Shown: piece after piece, positions 16,037 to 24,692 of the stretch | How positions within the stretch are numbered: position 1 is the first letter of the stretch | Layout of the letters: the number at the start of each line of letters is the position of its first letter | Assembly (NCBI GenBank): GCA_028683855.1 | Contig: JAQUHA010000015.1 | Span: forward strand, 1 to 64,000 | Direction of reading: 5' to 3' | Length of the DNA: 64,000 nucleotides | Source of the DNA: Desulfuromonadaceae bacterium | GTDB taxonomy: Bacteria > Desulfobacterota > Desulfuromonadia > Geobacterales > Pseudopelobacteraceae | Position numbers and translations under genes: made by a program | Notes under the pieces: model-generated | Database searches by the model: none | What the model saw: only the letters and a program-made list of their open reading frames with translations | Told to the model about the DNA's origin: nothing

Positions 16037-17410
16037 CTATAATTTTAACCTTTTTATCTTTTCAACAAGAGTGGTTCTATTGATACCCAAAAGAGCCGCA
16101 GCCTTTGCCTTAACCCCTCCTGCGGATTGAAGAGCCTGTGAAATAAGTGTTCTTTCTATTTCTGAGACTGTTTCTACTAAATCCAAACCTTCTCTAGACA
16201 TATTGATAGCCGTTCTTTTCACTGTCAATTTATGATCTCTTATTTTTGAGGGGACATCGTCAATAGTTATAATATCTGCGTCCGTAAGCACAACCATTCT
16301 CTCAATCAGATTTTCAAGTTCACGCACATTTCCCGGCCAGGAATACTGTTCCAGAAATTCCAGCGCCTGCTTACTGATCGCACAGACCGGTCGCGCCATA
16401 AGATGGCACTGTTTCTTCACGAAATAGGTACTCAAAAATATTATATCCTGCTGACGCTCACGGAGCGGTGGAAGGTGAAGAGGTATAACATTCAAACGGT
16501 AATACAGATCCTCCCTGAATTCTCCCTGTTGCACCATATATTCAAGATTGGCGTTTGTTGCAGAAATGATTCTTACGTTAAGCCTGACAGGTTTGTTTGA
16601 ACCTATTCTTTCTATCTCCTGTTCCTGCAAAACCCTCAATAATTTCGACTGTAAATGCAAGGGGATTGTTCCTATTTCATCCAGAAAAATTGTTCCGTGG
16701 TTGGCTGTTTCAAACTTGCCAGGCTTGTCTTTAATTGCGCCTGTAAACGCACCACGGACATGACCAAAAAGCTCGCTTTCGAGTAATGCGTCTGGGATTG
16801 CACTGCAGTTTACCGCCACAAATGAACGTTCCTTGCGCGAACCATTGTAGTGCAATGCTTTTGCTACCAGCTCTTTTCCTGTTCCGGATTCTCCGGTTAT
16901 GAGTACGGCTGATTCTGTTTTTACAATACGCCTCATACGTTCAAAGACCAGATTCATTGCGGGTGAACTGCCTATGATATTGCTGAACTCGAAGCGCCCC
17001 TGAAGCTGTTTACGAAGATAAATGTTTTCTGTAAGAAGCTTCTGTTTCTCAAGTGCCTTAACGACTACTATTTTCAACTCATCAAAATCAATAGGCTTTG
17101 TAATGTAGTCAAAAGCGCCGTCTTTCATTGCTCTCACTGCAGTTTGGGCAGAAGCATGGCCGGTAACCACTATTACTTCACTTAAATGGGATTTCTTTTG
17201 AACATATTGGAGTATGTCGAGACCACTGATATCCGGCAGAAAAAGATCTGATACAACCACCTGATATTGGTGCTTTTTTATCATATCAAGCGCATTTTGT
17301 CCTGTTGCCGCAGAGCTGACATCATACCCTTCTGAACTGAGAAGGAGAGTAAGTGCCTCACGACCTGAATCATCATCATCAACAACAAGAATCTTTGTTG
17401 CATTATTCAT
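16037..17410 (-). CDS. Sigma-54-dependent NtrC-type response regulator
   Basis: About 457 residues. The receiver domain (about 1-120) has acidic residues V-D-D-D-D, phosphoacceptor Asp in V-V-S-D-L-F-L-P-D and Lys in I-T-K-P-I. The central AAA+ domain has Walker A G-E-S-G-T-G-K-E, the sigma-54 contact loop G-A-F-T-G-A, and Walker B G-T-I-F-L-D-E-I-G. The C-terminal Fis-type HTH ends A-L-L-G-I-N-R-T-T-L-V-E-K-I-K-R. Two starts are possible, 17428 and 17410; both have weak ribosome sites, and the second has AGGCG upstream. No kinase gene is adjacent, so it is an orphan. It starts 21 bp after bioA ends and may be read from the bioA transcript. Confidence 0.93.
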   Translation of the reverse strand: MNNATKILVVDDDDSGREALTLLLSSEGYDVSSAATGQNALDMIKKHQYQVVVSDLFLPDISGLDILQYVQKKSHLSEVIVVTGHASAQTAVRAMKDGAFDYITKPIDFDELKIVVVKALEKQKLLTENIYLRKQLQGRFEFSNIIGSSPAMNLVFERMRRIVKTESAVLITGESGTGKELVAKALHYNGSRKERSFVAVNCSAIPDALLESELFGHVRGAFTGAIKDKPGKFETANHGTIFLDEIGTIPLHLQSKLLRVLQEQEIERIGSNKPVRLNVRIISATNANLEYMVQQGEFREDLYYRLNVIPLHLPPLRERQQDIIFLSTYFVKKQCHLMARPVCAISKQALEFLEQYSWPGNVRELENLIERMVVLTDADIITIDDVPSKIRDHKLTVKRTAINMSREGLDLVETVSEIERTLISQALQSAGGVKAKAAALLGINRTTLVEKIKRLKL

Positions 17411-17431
17411 CTTTTCGCCTGTATTCATAAT

Positions 17432-18796
17432 TTATTCTGTAACAAGGCATATTGACTCCTCAACAACATCCAGGAGAAAATCCAACTCACTATCTGAGAT
17501 AACAAGCGGCGGGAAGATAACAATGGTATTTCCAAGTGGACGCAAAAACAGACCACGCCTGCGTGCTTCAAGACACACTTTAATTCCGATTTTCTGCTCC
17601 CATGGATATTCTGTTCGCGCTTCCCTGTTCTCAACCAGCTCAATACCTGCAGCCATACCACACTGACGAATATCCCCAATATGCTTTAACAGTGCTACAT
17701 CATTCAGTCTGTCACTCAGTCTGACAATTTTGTGTTTAAGCTCTTCAAGAAGATTATCCTCTTCAAAAAGCTCAAGACTCCTTAAACCTACAGCACACGC
17801 CAACGGATTTCCAGTAAATGTATGCCCATGAAAGAAGGTTTTAAGTTCGGAATATTCCCCCATAAATGCTGAATATATTTTATCGGTAGTAACTGTTACA
17901 GCCAACGGGAGGTAACCGGCTGCAATCCCTTTGGAAAGCGCCATAATATCTGGAATGACGTCTTCATGGTTACAAGCGAACATTTCACCGGTTCTGCCAA
18001 ATCCAGTTGCAACTTCGTCAGCAATCATCAATATTTCATATCGATCACATAACTCTCTTATCCGCTTCAAAAATCCTGCAGGCTGAACTATCATTCCGCC
18101 CGCACCCTGTAGAAGCGGTTCAATAACAAGAGCAGCAATCGAGTTGCAATGTTCCTCCATTATCTTCTGCAGAGCATTAACACAGTTAAAACCGCAAGAG
18201 TCTTTGCTGCAACCTAGTTCACATCTATAACAATAGGGGGCGGGTGCCTGAAATGTTTCAAACATCAACGGTTTGAAGGTTGTGTGATATATATCTATCC
18301 CCCCGATACTGACTGCTCCTAGTGTATCTCCATGATACGCGTTTGAAAAAGTCACAAAGCGGCTTTTTTCCGGCCGCCCCTTATGCACATTATATTGATA
18401 TGCCATTTTAACTGCGACTTCCATAGCCGTTGAGCCGTTGTCCGAATAAAAAAAACGATCCAATCCATGAGGGGTTATCTCGGCAAGCCTTGCAGCAAGA
18501 ATGATACTCTGTTCGCTTCCAAGCCCCAGAAGTGTGGAATGCTCAAGACGGTCAACCTGTGCCTTCAAGGCATCATTGAGTTCACGACGACAGTGCCCAT
18601 GGACGTTTGTCCACATGGAGGCAACTCCATCAAGGTATCGATTGCCATCAGTATCAATAAGCCAGCACCCTTCACCCTTCTCAATTACAATCTGCTTATC
18701 CCGTTCCCAATCCTGCATCTGGGTAAAAGGATGCCATACGTGACGTTTGTCCCACTTATGCAGCATCTCCGCTGTTATTGCTACGTTTCGACTCAT
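17432..18796 (-). CDS. bioA: Adenosylmethionine-8-amino-7-oxononanoate aminotransferase
   Basis: This PLP enzyme makes 7,8-diaminopelargonate in biotin synthesis. The 454-residue protein has the expected W-H-P-F-T-Q-M near the N-terminus, Y-S-D-N-G-S-T-A-M-E-V-A, A-Y-H-G-D-T-L-G, the PLP-phosphate Asp in I-A-D-E-V-A-T-G-F-G-R-T-G, and the Schiff-base Lys in A-L-S-K-G-I-A-A-G. A Cys-rich stretch in the middle (CYRCELGCSKDSCGFNC) is notable and could bind metal. A GTG at 18802 is in frame, but GGGAAG is better spaced for the ATG at 18796. bioB and bioD are far away (41-42 kb), so the biotin genes are split. Confidence 0.94.
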   Translation of the reverse strand: MSRNVAITAEMLHKWDKRHVWHPFTQMQDWERDKQIVIEKGEGCWLIDTDGNRYLDGVASMWTNVHGHCRRELNDALKAQVDRLEHSTLLGLGSEQSIILAARLAEITPHGLDRFFYSDNGSTAMEVAVKMAYQYNVHKGRPEKSRFVTFSNAYHGDTLGAVSIGGIDIYHTTFKPLMFETFQAPAPYCYRCELGCSKDSCGFNCVNALQKIMEEHCNSIAALVIEPLLQGAGGMIVQPAGFLKRIRELCDRYEILMIADEVATGFGRTGEMFACNHEDVIPDIMALSKGIAAGYLPLAVTVTTDKIYSAFMGEYSELKTFFHGHTFTGNPLACAVGLRSLELFEEDNLLEELKHKIVRLSDRLNDVALLKHIGDIRQCGMAAGIELVENREARTEYPWEQKIGIKVCLEARRRGLFLRPLGNTIVIFPPLVISDSELDFLLDVVEESICLVTE

Positions 18797-18848
18797 TTGC
18801 ACTTCCCTGATATGTAGTTAAAGTAGCTATCTTATATAAGAAAATACC

Positions 18849-18901
18849 GTATCCGCTTCTGACTTTCAGAAGTTATGTTCGCAAACAACGTAACTGGATA
18901 C
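18849..18901 (-). other. Possible three-way-junction structure upstream of bioA
   Basis: GTATCC (18849-18854) pairs with GGATAC (18896-18901) and encloses two hairpins: CTTCTGA/TCAGAAG (18856-18862 and 18866-18872, 3-base loop) and TTATGTT pairing with AACA plus TAA (18873-18893, with a 3-base bulge). It lies between the glyA terminator and bioA. It could be a 5'-leader RNA structure or a set of DNA operators; a possible -10 (TTATAT, about 18836-18831) downstream would favour the DNA reading. Confidence 0.4.
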
Positions 18902-18940
18902 AGATTTAATCTCAACTTTATTCAACTACCTGCTATCAAT

Positions 18941-18973
18941 AAAAAAACCCACCAGACAGTATCTCCAGTGGGT
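18941..18973 (-). terminator. Terminator of glyA
   Basis: On the minus strand, ACCCAC (18973-18968) pairs with GTGGGT (18952-18947) with an inner AGA/TCT extension, followed by seven T. It lies 25 bp past the glyA stop. Confidence 0.8.
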
Positions 18974-18998
18974 CTTTTAACTACCTTATAAATGACAA

Positions 18999-20246
18999 TT
19001 AAACAAGTCTGTCTGAGTAAAGAGGAAATTTTTTCATCATAGCGTTCACTTGAGCCTTAATCTCGGCAAGTTTATGGTCATTCCCAATATTCGCTATAGA
19101 ATCGGCTATATATCCGGCTACTTCTTCCATTTGAGCTTCTTTCAATCCATGTGATGTGCAGGCGGGCGTTCCTATGCGAATGCCGGACGTTACAAAAGGT
19201 GAACGAGTTTCAAACGGGACGGTGTTCTTATTAACCGTAATACCCGCTTTATCAAGCGACTCTTCTGCTGCCTTGCCGGTAATATCGGTGCCTGAAAAAT
19301 TAACAAGCATAAGATGATTATCAGTTCCGCCACTTGTAAGTTTGAAGCCCCTTCTAATAAGAGCCTCTGAGAGAGCCTTGGCGTTTTTAACAATCTGCTG
19401 CTGATATAGTTTAAACTCAGGTTGCAGGGCTTCCTTAAAGGCAACAGCCTTGGCAGCGATAACGTGCATCAACGGTCCACCCTGAATACCCGGGAATATC
19501 TGTGAGTTTATAGTCTTGGCGAACTCCTCTCGGCAGAGAATCATCCCACCCCTTGGTCCGCGTAACGTCTTGTGCGTCGTAGTTGTTACAAACTCTGCAT
19601 AAGGCACGGGGCTAGGGTGTACACCTGCGGCAACCAAACCGGCAAAATGAGCCATATCAACCATCACCACGGCTCCGACTTTATCAGCAATGGCACGGAA
19701 TGCCGGAAAGTCGATGATTCGTGGATAAGCGCTTGCGCCAACAACTATCATTTTGGGTTTATGAAGAACTGCGAGACGCTCAACTTCCTCGTAATCTATT
19801 GTTTCAGTATCTTCTGCCACTCCGTACGGAACTATATTAAACAGTTTACCGGAGAAGTTTACAGGACTGCCGTGCGTCAAGTGCCCACCATGCGAAAGAT
19901 TCATACCAAGAACAGTATCGCCAGGCTTACAAGCTGCAAAATAAACAGCCATATTAGCTTGTGAGCCTGAATGCGGCTGGACGTTAGCATGATCAGCACC
20001 AAAAAGCTCTTTAGCCCGGTCAATAGCCAGCTGTTCAACAATATCAACATGTTCACAACCACCGTAATATCGCTTCTCAGGATACCCTTCAGCGTATTTG
20101 TTGGTCATTATCGAACTTTGAGCTTCCATAACCGCTTCCGATACAAAGTTTTCAGAGGCTATCAGCTCAAGATTGTATTCCTGTCGCTCTGTCTCGCGAC
20201 GAATAGCATCCGCAACCTGCGGGTCAAATTGAGAAAGGACAGACAT
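18999..20246 (-). CDS. glyA: Serine hydroxymethyltransferase
   Basis: The PLP enzyme interconverts serine and glycine and supplies methylene-tetrahydrofolate. The 415-residue length is standard. Visible motifs are E-L-I-A-S-E-N-F at the start, [28 protein letters not shown] and the Schiff-base Lys in [11 protein letters not shown]. The open frame extends to 20294, but AGGAGA precedes the ATG at 20246, and the extra stretch contains the rpiB terminator, so 20246 is the real start. Confidence 0.97.
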   Translation of the reverse strand: MSVLSQFDPQVADAIRRETERQEYNLELIASENFVSEAVMEAQSSIMTNKYAEGYPEKRYYGGCEHVDIVEQLAIDRAKELFGADHANVQPHSGSQANMAVYFAACKPGDTVLGMNLSHGGHLTHGSPVNFSGKLFNIVPYGVAEDTETIDYEEVERLAVLHKPKMIVVGASAYPRIIDFPAFRAIADKVGAVVMVDMAHFAGLVAAGVHPSPVPYAEFVTTTTHKTLRGPRGGMILCREEFAKTINSQIFPGIQGGPLMHVIAAKAVAFKEALQPEFKLYQQQIVKNAKALSEALIRRGFKLTSGGTDNHLMLVNFSGTDITGKAAEESLDKAGITVNKNTVPFETRSPFVTSGIRIGTPACTSHGLKEAQMEEVAGYIADSIANIGNDHKLAEIKAQVNAMMKKFPLYSDRLV

Positions 20247-20275
20247 GGGTTCTCCTATGAAAGAATTGATAATAC

Positions 20276-20311
20276 AAATAAAAACGGGACGCATGCCGCA
20301 GCAGGTCCCGT
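20276..20311 (-). terminator. Terminator between rpiB and glyA
   Basis: On the minus strand, ACGGGAC (20311-20305) pairs with GTCCCGT (20290-20284), followed by TTTTATTT. It closes the fab-rpiB transcript, although glyA lies just downstream. Confidence 0.78.
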
Positions 20312-20336
20312 CTTTGGGTATAATACACCTAAACTA

Positions 20337-20783
20337 TTATTGGCAGTATTTTTTCTCGAGTGCAGATATTTTGTCAAGACGAGATTGATGACGACCGCCT
20401 TCAAACTCAGCATCAAGCCATGCTCCAACAAGATCACAAGCCTTTTGTTCATCAAGAACACGACCGCCAAGTACAAGTATATTGGCGTTATTGTGTTCTT
20501 TAGCCATTCTAGCCATAAAAACATCAGTCACCAGGGCTGCTCTAACGCCAGGAATTTTATTTGCAGTTATTGACATACCTATTCCGGTTCCGCAGATTAA
20601 AATCCCCAACTCTGCACCCCCTTTGATAACAGTCTCCGCAACTTTCTGACCAAAATCAGGATAATCAACGGAGGAATCACTATTGGTGCCAGCATCACTG
20701 ACCTCATAGCCTCTGCGCTGAAGGTAGCTGTTCAGGGCTGTTTTGAGGGTCAGGCCCCCATGATCACTTCCAATAATGATCAT
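20337..20783 (-). CDS. rpiB: Ribose-5-phosphate isomerase B
   Basis: The 148-residue RpiB/LacAB-family enzyme interconverts ribose-5-phosphate and ribulose-5-phosphate. Motifs are G-S-D-H-G-G-L-T-L-K near the start, the anion-hole/active-site loop I-C-G-T-G-I-G-M-S-I-T-A-N-K, with the catalytic Cys, and the Asn/Asp of H-N-N-A-N-I-L-V-L-G-G-R. GAGGTG lies before the ATG. It starts 13 bp after fabF ends and is the last gene of the fab operon before a terminator. Confidence 0.95.
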   Translation of the reverse strand: MIIIGSDHGGLTLKTALNSYLQRRGYEVSDAGTNSDSSVDYPDFGQKVAETVIKGGAELGILICGTGIGMSITANKIPGVRAALVTDVFMARMAKEHNNANILVLGGRVLDEQKACDLVGAWLDAEFEGGRHQSRLDKISALEKKYCQ

Positions 20784-20796
20784 AAACTCACCTCAT

Positions 20797-22029
20797 CTAG
20801 ATTTTCTTAAACAGAACAGTAGCGTTTGTACCGCCAAAACCGAAGTTGTTGCTCATGGCATATTCTATTCTGGCATCACGAGCAGTATTCGGAACGTAAT
20901 CAAGATCGCATTCAGGATCAGGCTCTGTGTAGTTTATAGTCGGTGGAACCACACTTTTTTCCATAGCCATAAGAGTATAAACGGCTTCAATAGCACCGGC
21001 TGCACCCAACAGATGTCCGGTCATTGATTTTGTCGAAGAGACCATAACACTCTTTGCGTACTGACCGAAGACGCTTTTAATTGCCATAGATTCGTACATA
21101 TCTCCCACGGGAGTTGATGTTCCATGTGCATTAATGTAGTTAACCTGTTCAGGATTGACGTTTGCGTTTCTAAGCGCCATCTTCATGCTTCTTGCGCCAC
21201 CCTCACCACCCGGAGCCGGGGCAGTCAGATGATAAGCGTCGCCGGACATACCAAATCCGACAACCTCAGCATATATTTTTGCTCCACGCGCTTTTGCTGA
21301 TTCATACTCTTCAAGTATTACAATACCAGCCCCCTCACCCATAACAAAACCATCTCTACCCTTGTCAAAAGGGCGGGAAGCAGTTACTGGATCGTCATTA
21401 CGATCAGAAAGAGCTTTCATGGCAGCAAAACCACCAATGCCGAGCGGCGTTACAACGGATTCTGTTCCACCGGCAATCATTGCATCTGCATCACCACGCT
21501 TAATAATATGATAGGCATCCCCGATTGAATGGGTACTGCTGGCGCACGCAGAAACTGATGAAATGTTTGGTCCTTTAGCACCGTATTTAATTGATATGTG
21601 ACCAGGGGCAAGGTTTATAATGAGCATCGGTATAAAAAACGGTGAGATTTTCTTTGGACCGCTTTCGCTCAATATTGTGTGATATTTCTCAATAGTAGGC
21701 AAACCGCCAAGGCCGGCGCCAACCTGCACGCCAACTCTTTCAGCATTCTCATCATTTATTACAAGACCTGAGTCTTCCATAGCAAAATGAGCAGCAGCGA
21801 GGGCATACTGAATAAAAAGATCCATCTTCTTGACCTCTTTTTTATCAATATACTCTTCAGCATTAAAATCATTTACCTCACCGGCAATTTTAACCGGCAT
21901 ATCGCTTGCGTCAAAACGCGTAATAAGACCAATTCCGGATTTACCTGCAGTAATTGCTTCCCAGTTTTTACTGTTTCCACAGCCAAGAGGAGAAACAGCT
22001 CCAACTCCAGTGATTACAACTCTTCTCAT
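20797..22029 (-). CDS. fabF: 3-oxoacyl-ACP synthase II
   Basis: The 410-residue condensing enzyme elongates acyl-ACP with malonyl-ACP. The catalytic triad is visible: Cys in V-S-A-C-A-S-S-T-H, His in N-A-H-G-T-S-T-P-V-G-D and His in T-G-H-L-L-G-A-A-G-A. The open frame reaches 22104, but GGAGC lies before the ATG at 22029 and M-R-R-V-V-I-T-G-V-G is the normal FabF start. It follows acpP, separated by a terminator-like hairpin, so it may be expressed at a lower level than acpP. Confidence 0.97.
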   Translation of the reverse strand: MRRVVITGVGAVSPLGCGNSKNWEAITAGKSGIGLITRFDASDMPVKIAGEVNDFNAEEYIDKKEVKKMDLFIQYALAAAHFAMEDSGLVINDENAERVGVQVGAGLGGLPTIEKYHTILSESGPKKISPFFIPMLIINLAPGHISIKYGAKGPNISSVSACASSTHSIGDAYHIIKRGDADAMIAGGTESVVTPLGIGGFAAMKALSDRNDDPVTASRPFDKGRDGFVMGEGAGIVILEEYESAKARGAKIYAEVVGFGMSGDAYHLTAPAPGGEGGARSMKMALRNANVNPEQVNYINAHGTSTPVGDMYESMAIKSVFGQYAKSVMVSSTKSMTGHLLGAAGAIEAVYTLMAMEKSVVPPTINYTEPDPECDLDYVPNTARDARIEYAMSNNFGFGGTNATVLFKKI

Positions 22030-22066
22030 GTAAATAGCTCCAAGAGTGTGACTTTTTTGATTATCA

Positions 22067-22102
22067 GACAAAAAGAAAGAGAGGGATTTTATTCCCCCTC
22101 TC
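22067..22102 (-). terminator. Terminator or attenuator between acpP and fabF
   Basis: On the minus strand, GAGAGGG (22102-22096) pairs with CCCTCTC (22085-22079) around a 10-base loop, followed by TTTCTTTTT. It lies 14 bp past the acpP stop and could let acpP be made in excess of the genes beyond. Confidence 0.75.
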
Positions 22103-22115
22103 ATGTTTTATTTTA

Positions 22116-22349
22116 TCAGCAATGCTCTGTGATGTATTCTATAGCATCGTTTACGGTCTGAATTTTTTCGGCATCCTCATCTGGAATTTCAATATCAAAC
22201 TCTTCTTCAAGGGCCATAACCAATTCAACAGTATCGAGCGAATCAGCTCCAAGATCATCCATAAATGAAGATTCTGTTAAAACCTGAGCTTCTTCCACAC
22301 CAAGCTGCTCTGCAACTATTTCTTTTACCCGCTTTGCGATATCCGACAT
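22116..22349 (-). CDS. acpP: Acyl carrier protein
   Basis: The 77-residue acidic helical protein carries growing acyl chains. The phosphopantetheine Ser is in [12 protein letters not shown], and helix 2 continues with [23 protein letters not shown] lies before the ATG, a strong ribosome site that fits high expression. It has a candidate promoter of its own and a hairpin after it, so it can be transcribed apart from its neighbours. AcpS, which would load its cofactor, is at 54540-54923. Confidence 0.97.
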   Translation of the reverse strand: MSDIAKRVKEIVAEQLGVEEAQVLTESSFMDDLGADSLDTVELVMALEEEFDIEIPDEDAEKIQTVNDAIEYITEHC

Positions 22350-22402
22350 CTTCCACCTCCGTTTGATTTTAAACCCTTTCAGGTTTCGTGTATAATGCTG
22401 TG

Positions 22403-22435
22403 TGCTTAATTAAGCATGAAATTTTTAAAAGTCAA
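22403..22435 (-). promoter_or_regulatory. acpP promoter with palindrome over the -10
   Basis: On the minus strand, -35 TTGACT (22435-22430), a 17-bp spacer and -10 TAATTA (22412-22407). The 14-bp perfect palindrome TGCTTAATTAAGCA (22403-22416) is centred on the -10, where a bound protein would block RNA polymerase. Confidence 0.5.
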
Positions 22436-22480
22436 TTGATATTTTGCTAATACGTAAAACCTAAACCGGTTTTATAAATA

Positions 22481-23218
22481 CTACATATACATACCGCCGT
22501 TGACTGAAAGCACGTGTCCGGTTACATAACCTGAAGCTTCAGAGGCGAGAAAGACTACGGCATTGGCAATATCATCTGCGCTACCCAAACGCTCAAGAGG
22601 AATCTGAGCGGTCAACTCTGCACGGACTTTATCCGAAAGAGCATCTGTCATAGCAGTTGCTATAAAACCAGGGGCAACGGCATTTACAGTAATATTTCTC
22701 TTAGCCATTTCCCGTGCATTTGATTTGGTAAGTCCAATTAACCCTGCCTTGCTGGCGCAGTAGTTTGCCTGACCGGCATTTCCCATCTGCCCGACTACAG
22801 AGGCAATATTGATAATACGCCCATATCGCTGTTTACTCATAACCTTGAAAGCAGCGCGAGTACAGAGGAAAGCACCTTTAAGATTGACATTCAGAACGGC
22901 ATCCCAATCATCATCTTTCATGCGCATCAGCAATCCATCTCTGGTAATTCCGGCATTGTTTACAAGAATATCTACACGGCCAAAGGCTTCAACTGCAGCT
23001 TCTATAATATTTTCCACATCTGCCGAAGCTGTAACATTACCAACAACTGCCAGCGCTTTTGCTCCAATCGCCTGCAACTCTGATACGACTGTTTCAGTGG
23101 ATGTCTTATCCATGTCTACAGCAACAATCGTAGCCCCCTGGGCTGCCAATGCAAATGCTATGCTTCTACCAATTCCACGGGAGGCACCGGTAATGACGGC
23201 AACTTTCTCTTTAGGCAT
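22481..23218 (-). CDS. fabG: 3-oxoacyl-ACP reductase
   Basis: The 245-residue short-chain dehydrogenase reduces 3-oxoacyl-ACP with NADPH. It shows the cofactor motif T-G-A-S-R-G-I-G-R-S-I-A, N-N-A-G-I-T-R-D-G-L, and the catalytic set Asn, Ser in N-I-A-S-V-V-G, Tyr and Lys in Y-C-A-S-K-A-G. The C-terminus G-H-V-L-S-V-N-G-G-M-Y-M is typical. AGGAG lies before the ATG. It follows fabZ by 29 bp. Confidence 0.97.
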   Translation of the reverse strand: MPKEKVAVITGASRGIGRSIAFALAAQGATIVAVDMDKTSTETVVSELQAIGAKALAVVGNVTASADVENIIEAAVEAFGRVDILVNNAGITRDGLLMRMKDDDWDAVLNVNLKGAFLCTRAAFKVMSKQRYGRIINIASVVGQMGNAGQANYCASKAGLIGLTKSNAREMAKRNITVNAVAPGFIATAMTDALSDKVRAELTAQIPLERLGSADDIANAVVFLASEASGYVTGHVLSVNGGMYM

Positions 23219-23247
23219 AACTACTCCTTTCAGGTTATGAGATCACG

Positions 23248-23685
23248 TTAGCTGTTTTTATCCGCAAAAGTAGCTTTCAGTTCGGCTTCTGTAACCAACA
23301 GACCCGCAACAAAAGCCTTTGCAGTAAAAAACCAAATACCACGCTTACACCCGGTAACATTTACTTCAAAACGAAGCTGATCTCCGGGTAAAACCGGCTT
23401 ACGAAACCGGGCATTATCTATTCCGGTAAAATAAGTTATCTTGGAACGAATACTCTCATCCGAAGAGTAGGCTAAAATAGCTGAGACCTGTGCCATCGCC
23501 TCAATCACCAAAACTCCGGGCATAACAGGATGCCCCGGAAAATGTCCTTGAAAGAATGGTTCGTTGATTGTGACATTCTTAGTTCCAACAATCTTTTTAC
23601 CAACTTCAAGCTCAACTATCTTATCTACCATCAGAAAAGGGTAACGGTGAGGCAATATTTTCATTATCTCGTTTATGCCAAGCAC
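23248..23685 (-). CDS. fabZ: 3-hydroxyacyl-ACP dehydratase
   Basis: The 145-residue hot-dog enzyme dehydrates 3-hydroxyacyl-ACP. The catalytic His and Glu are in [23 protein letters not shown] (split here as the family signature), preceded by [11 protein letters not shown]. The start is GTG at 23685, with GGAG 9 bases upstream. In many Gram-negatives fabZ sits with lpxD-lpxA; here it sits between fabD and fabG, inside the fatty-acid operon. Confidence 0.96.
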   Translation of the reverse strand: MLGINEIMKILPHRYPFLMVDKIVELEVGKKIVGTKNVTINEPFFQGHFPGHPVMPGVLVIEAMAQVSAILAYSSDESIRSKITYFTGIDNARFRKPVLPGDQLRFEVNVTGCKRGIWFFTAKAFVAGLLVTEAELKATFADKNS

Positions 23686-23722
23686 TAATCGTTCTCCTCA
23701 AAAGAATAAGTGGTGAATCGGC

Positions 23723-24652
23723 TCATTCCTCTATCAATAATTTTAAACTTGCCGCATCTTCAACATTAAGAGCGGTCATATCTTTTTTGATTCGTTTTGC
23801 CAATCCTGATAAAACCTTGCCCGGTCCTATCTCTATGCACTTTGTTACACCAAGAGCAGACATCTCAAGCACAGACTGCTCCCACAGAACTGGAGAGCAT
23901 ACCTGCTCAACAAGCAACGGCTTTACCCGCTCTTTAAGAGCATTTGCTGATGCAGTAGCATTTGCTATAACCGGCGCAGACATTTCACAAACTGAAATGC
24001 TGTCCAAAACGGCTGAAAGGCGCTCTGCAGCCGGCTTCATAAGTGCACAATGAAAAGGAGCGCTGACAGGGAGAAGCATAGCTTTTCTGAAACCTCTCGC
24101 TTTTGCAATTTCAATAGCACGCCCAACCGCAGCAACAGTACCAGCAATAACAATCTGTCCCGGAGAATTGAAATTGGCTGGGGAGACCACTTCGCCCTGT
24201 GCAGCCTCAAGACAGATTTCCTGAAGAATATCAGCTTCAACCCCGAGTATTGCCGCCATTGTTCCGGTTCCAACAGGAACAGCCTCCTGCATAAAAGTGC
24301 CACGAGCCCGCACTGTTCTGACTGCATCAGCAAAAGTCAGTGCACCTGAACATACCAAAGCAGAATATTCGCCAAGTGAATGTCCGGCTAAATAATCAGC
24401 TTTCAGCCCTGTCTCCTGCTGAATAACCTTTAGAATTGCTATGCTGGTTGCAAGAATTGCGGGCTGTGTGTTTGCGGTTAGTTTGAGGTCAGCTTCATTC
24501 CCTGAAAAACAGAGTTCTGACAATTTGAAATCAAGAGCGTCATCAGCCTCTTCAAAGGTTCTGCGTGCTACAGCAAAGGTATCGGCAAGATTACTCCCCA
24601 TACCGACATACTGAGAGCCTTGACCCGGAAAAATAAAAGCAGTTTTGGACAT
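23723..24652 (-). CDS. fabD: Malonyl-CoA:ACP transacylase
   Basis: The 309-residue enzyme moves malonate from CoA to ACP. The nucleophile Ser is in A-G-H-S-L-G-E-Y-S-A-L-V; F-P-G-Q-G-S-Q-Y-V-G-M-G opens the protein; His in S-A-P-F-H-C-A-L-M completes the active site, with E-I-G-P-G-K-V-L near the end. It lies between fabH and fabZ in the same direction. Confidence 0.97.
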   Translation of the reverse strand: MSKTAFIFPGQGSQYVGMGSNLADTFAVARRTFEEADDALDFKLSELCFSGNEADLKLTANTQPAILATSIAILKVIQQETGLKADYLAGHSLGEYSALVCSGALTFADAVRTVRARGTFMQEAVPVGTGTMAAILGVEADILQEICLEAAQGEVVSPANFNSPGQIVIAGTVAAVGRAIEIAKARGFRKAMLLPVSAPFHCALMKPAAERLSAVLDSISVCEMSAPVIANATASANALKERVKPLLVEQVCSPVLWEQSVLEMSALGVTKCIEIGPGKVLSGLAKRIKKDMTALNVEDAASLKLLIEE

Positions 24653-24692
24653 ATCCGTTTATCCTTGTCTCAAATAATACATTTAATATTAA

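Noticed and set aside
20255-20294. Longer glyA start at 20294
   Set aside because: The extension would translate across the rpiB terminator and lacks a ribosome site; the ATG at 20246 has AGGAGA.
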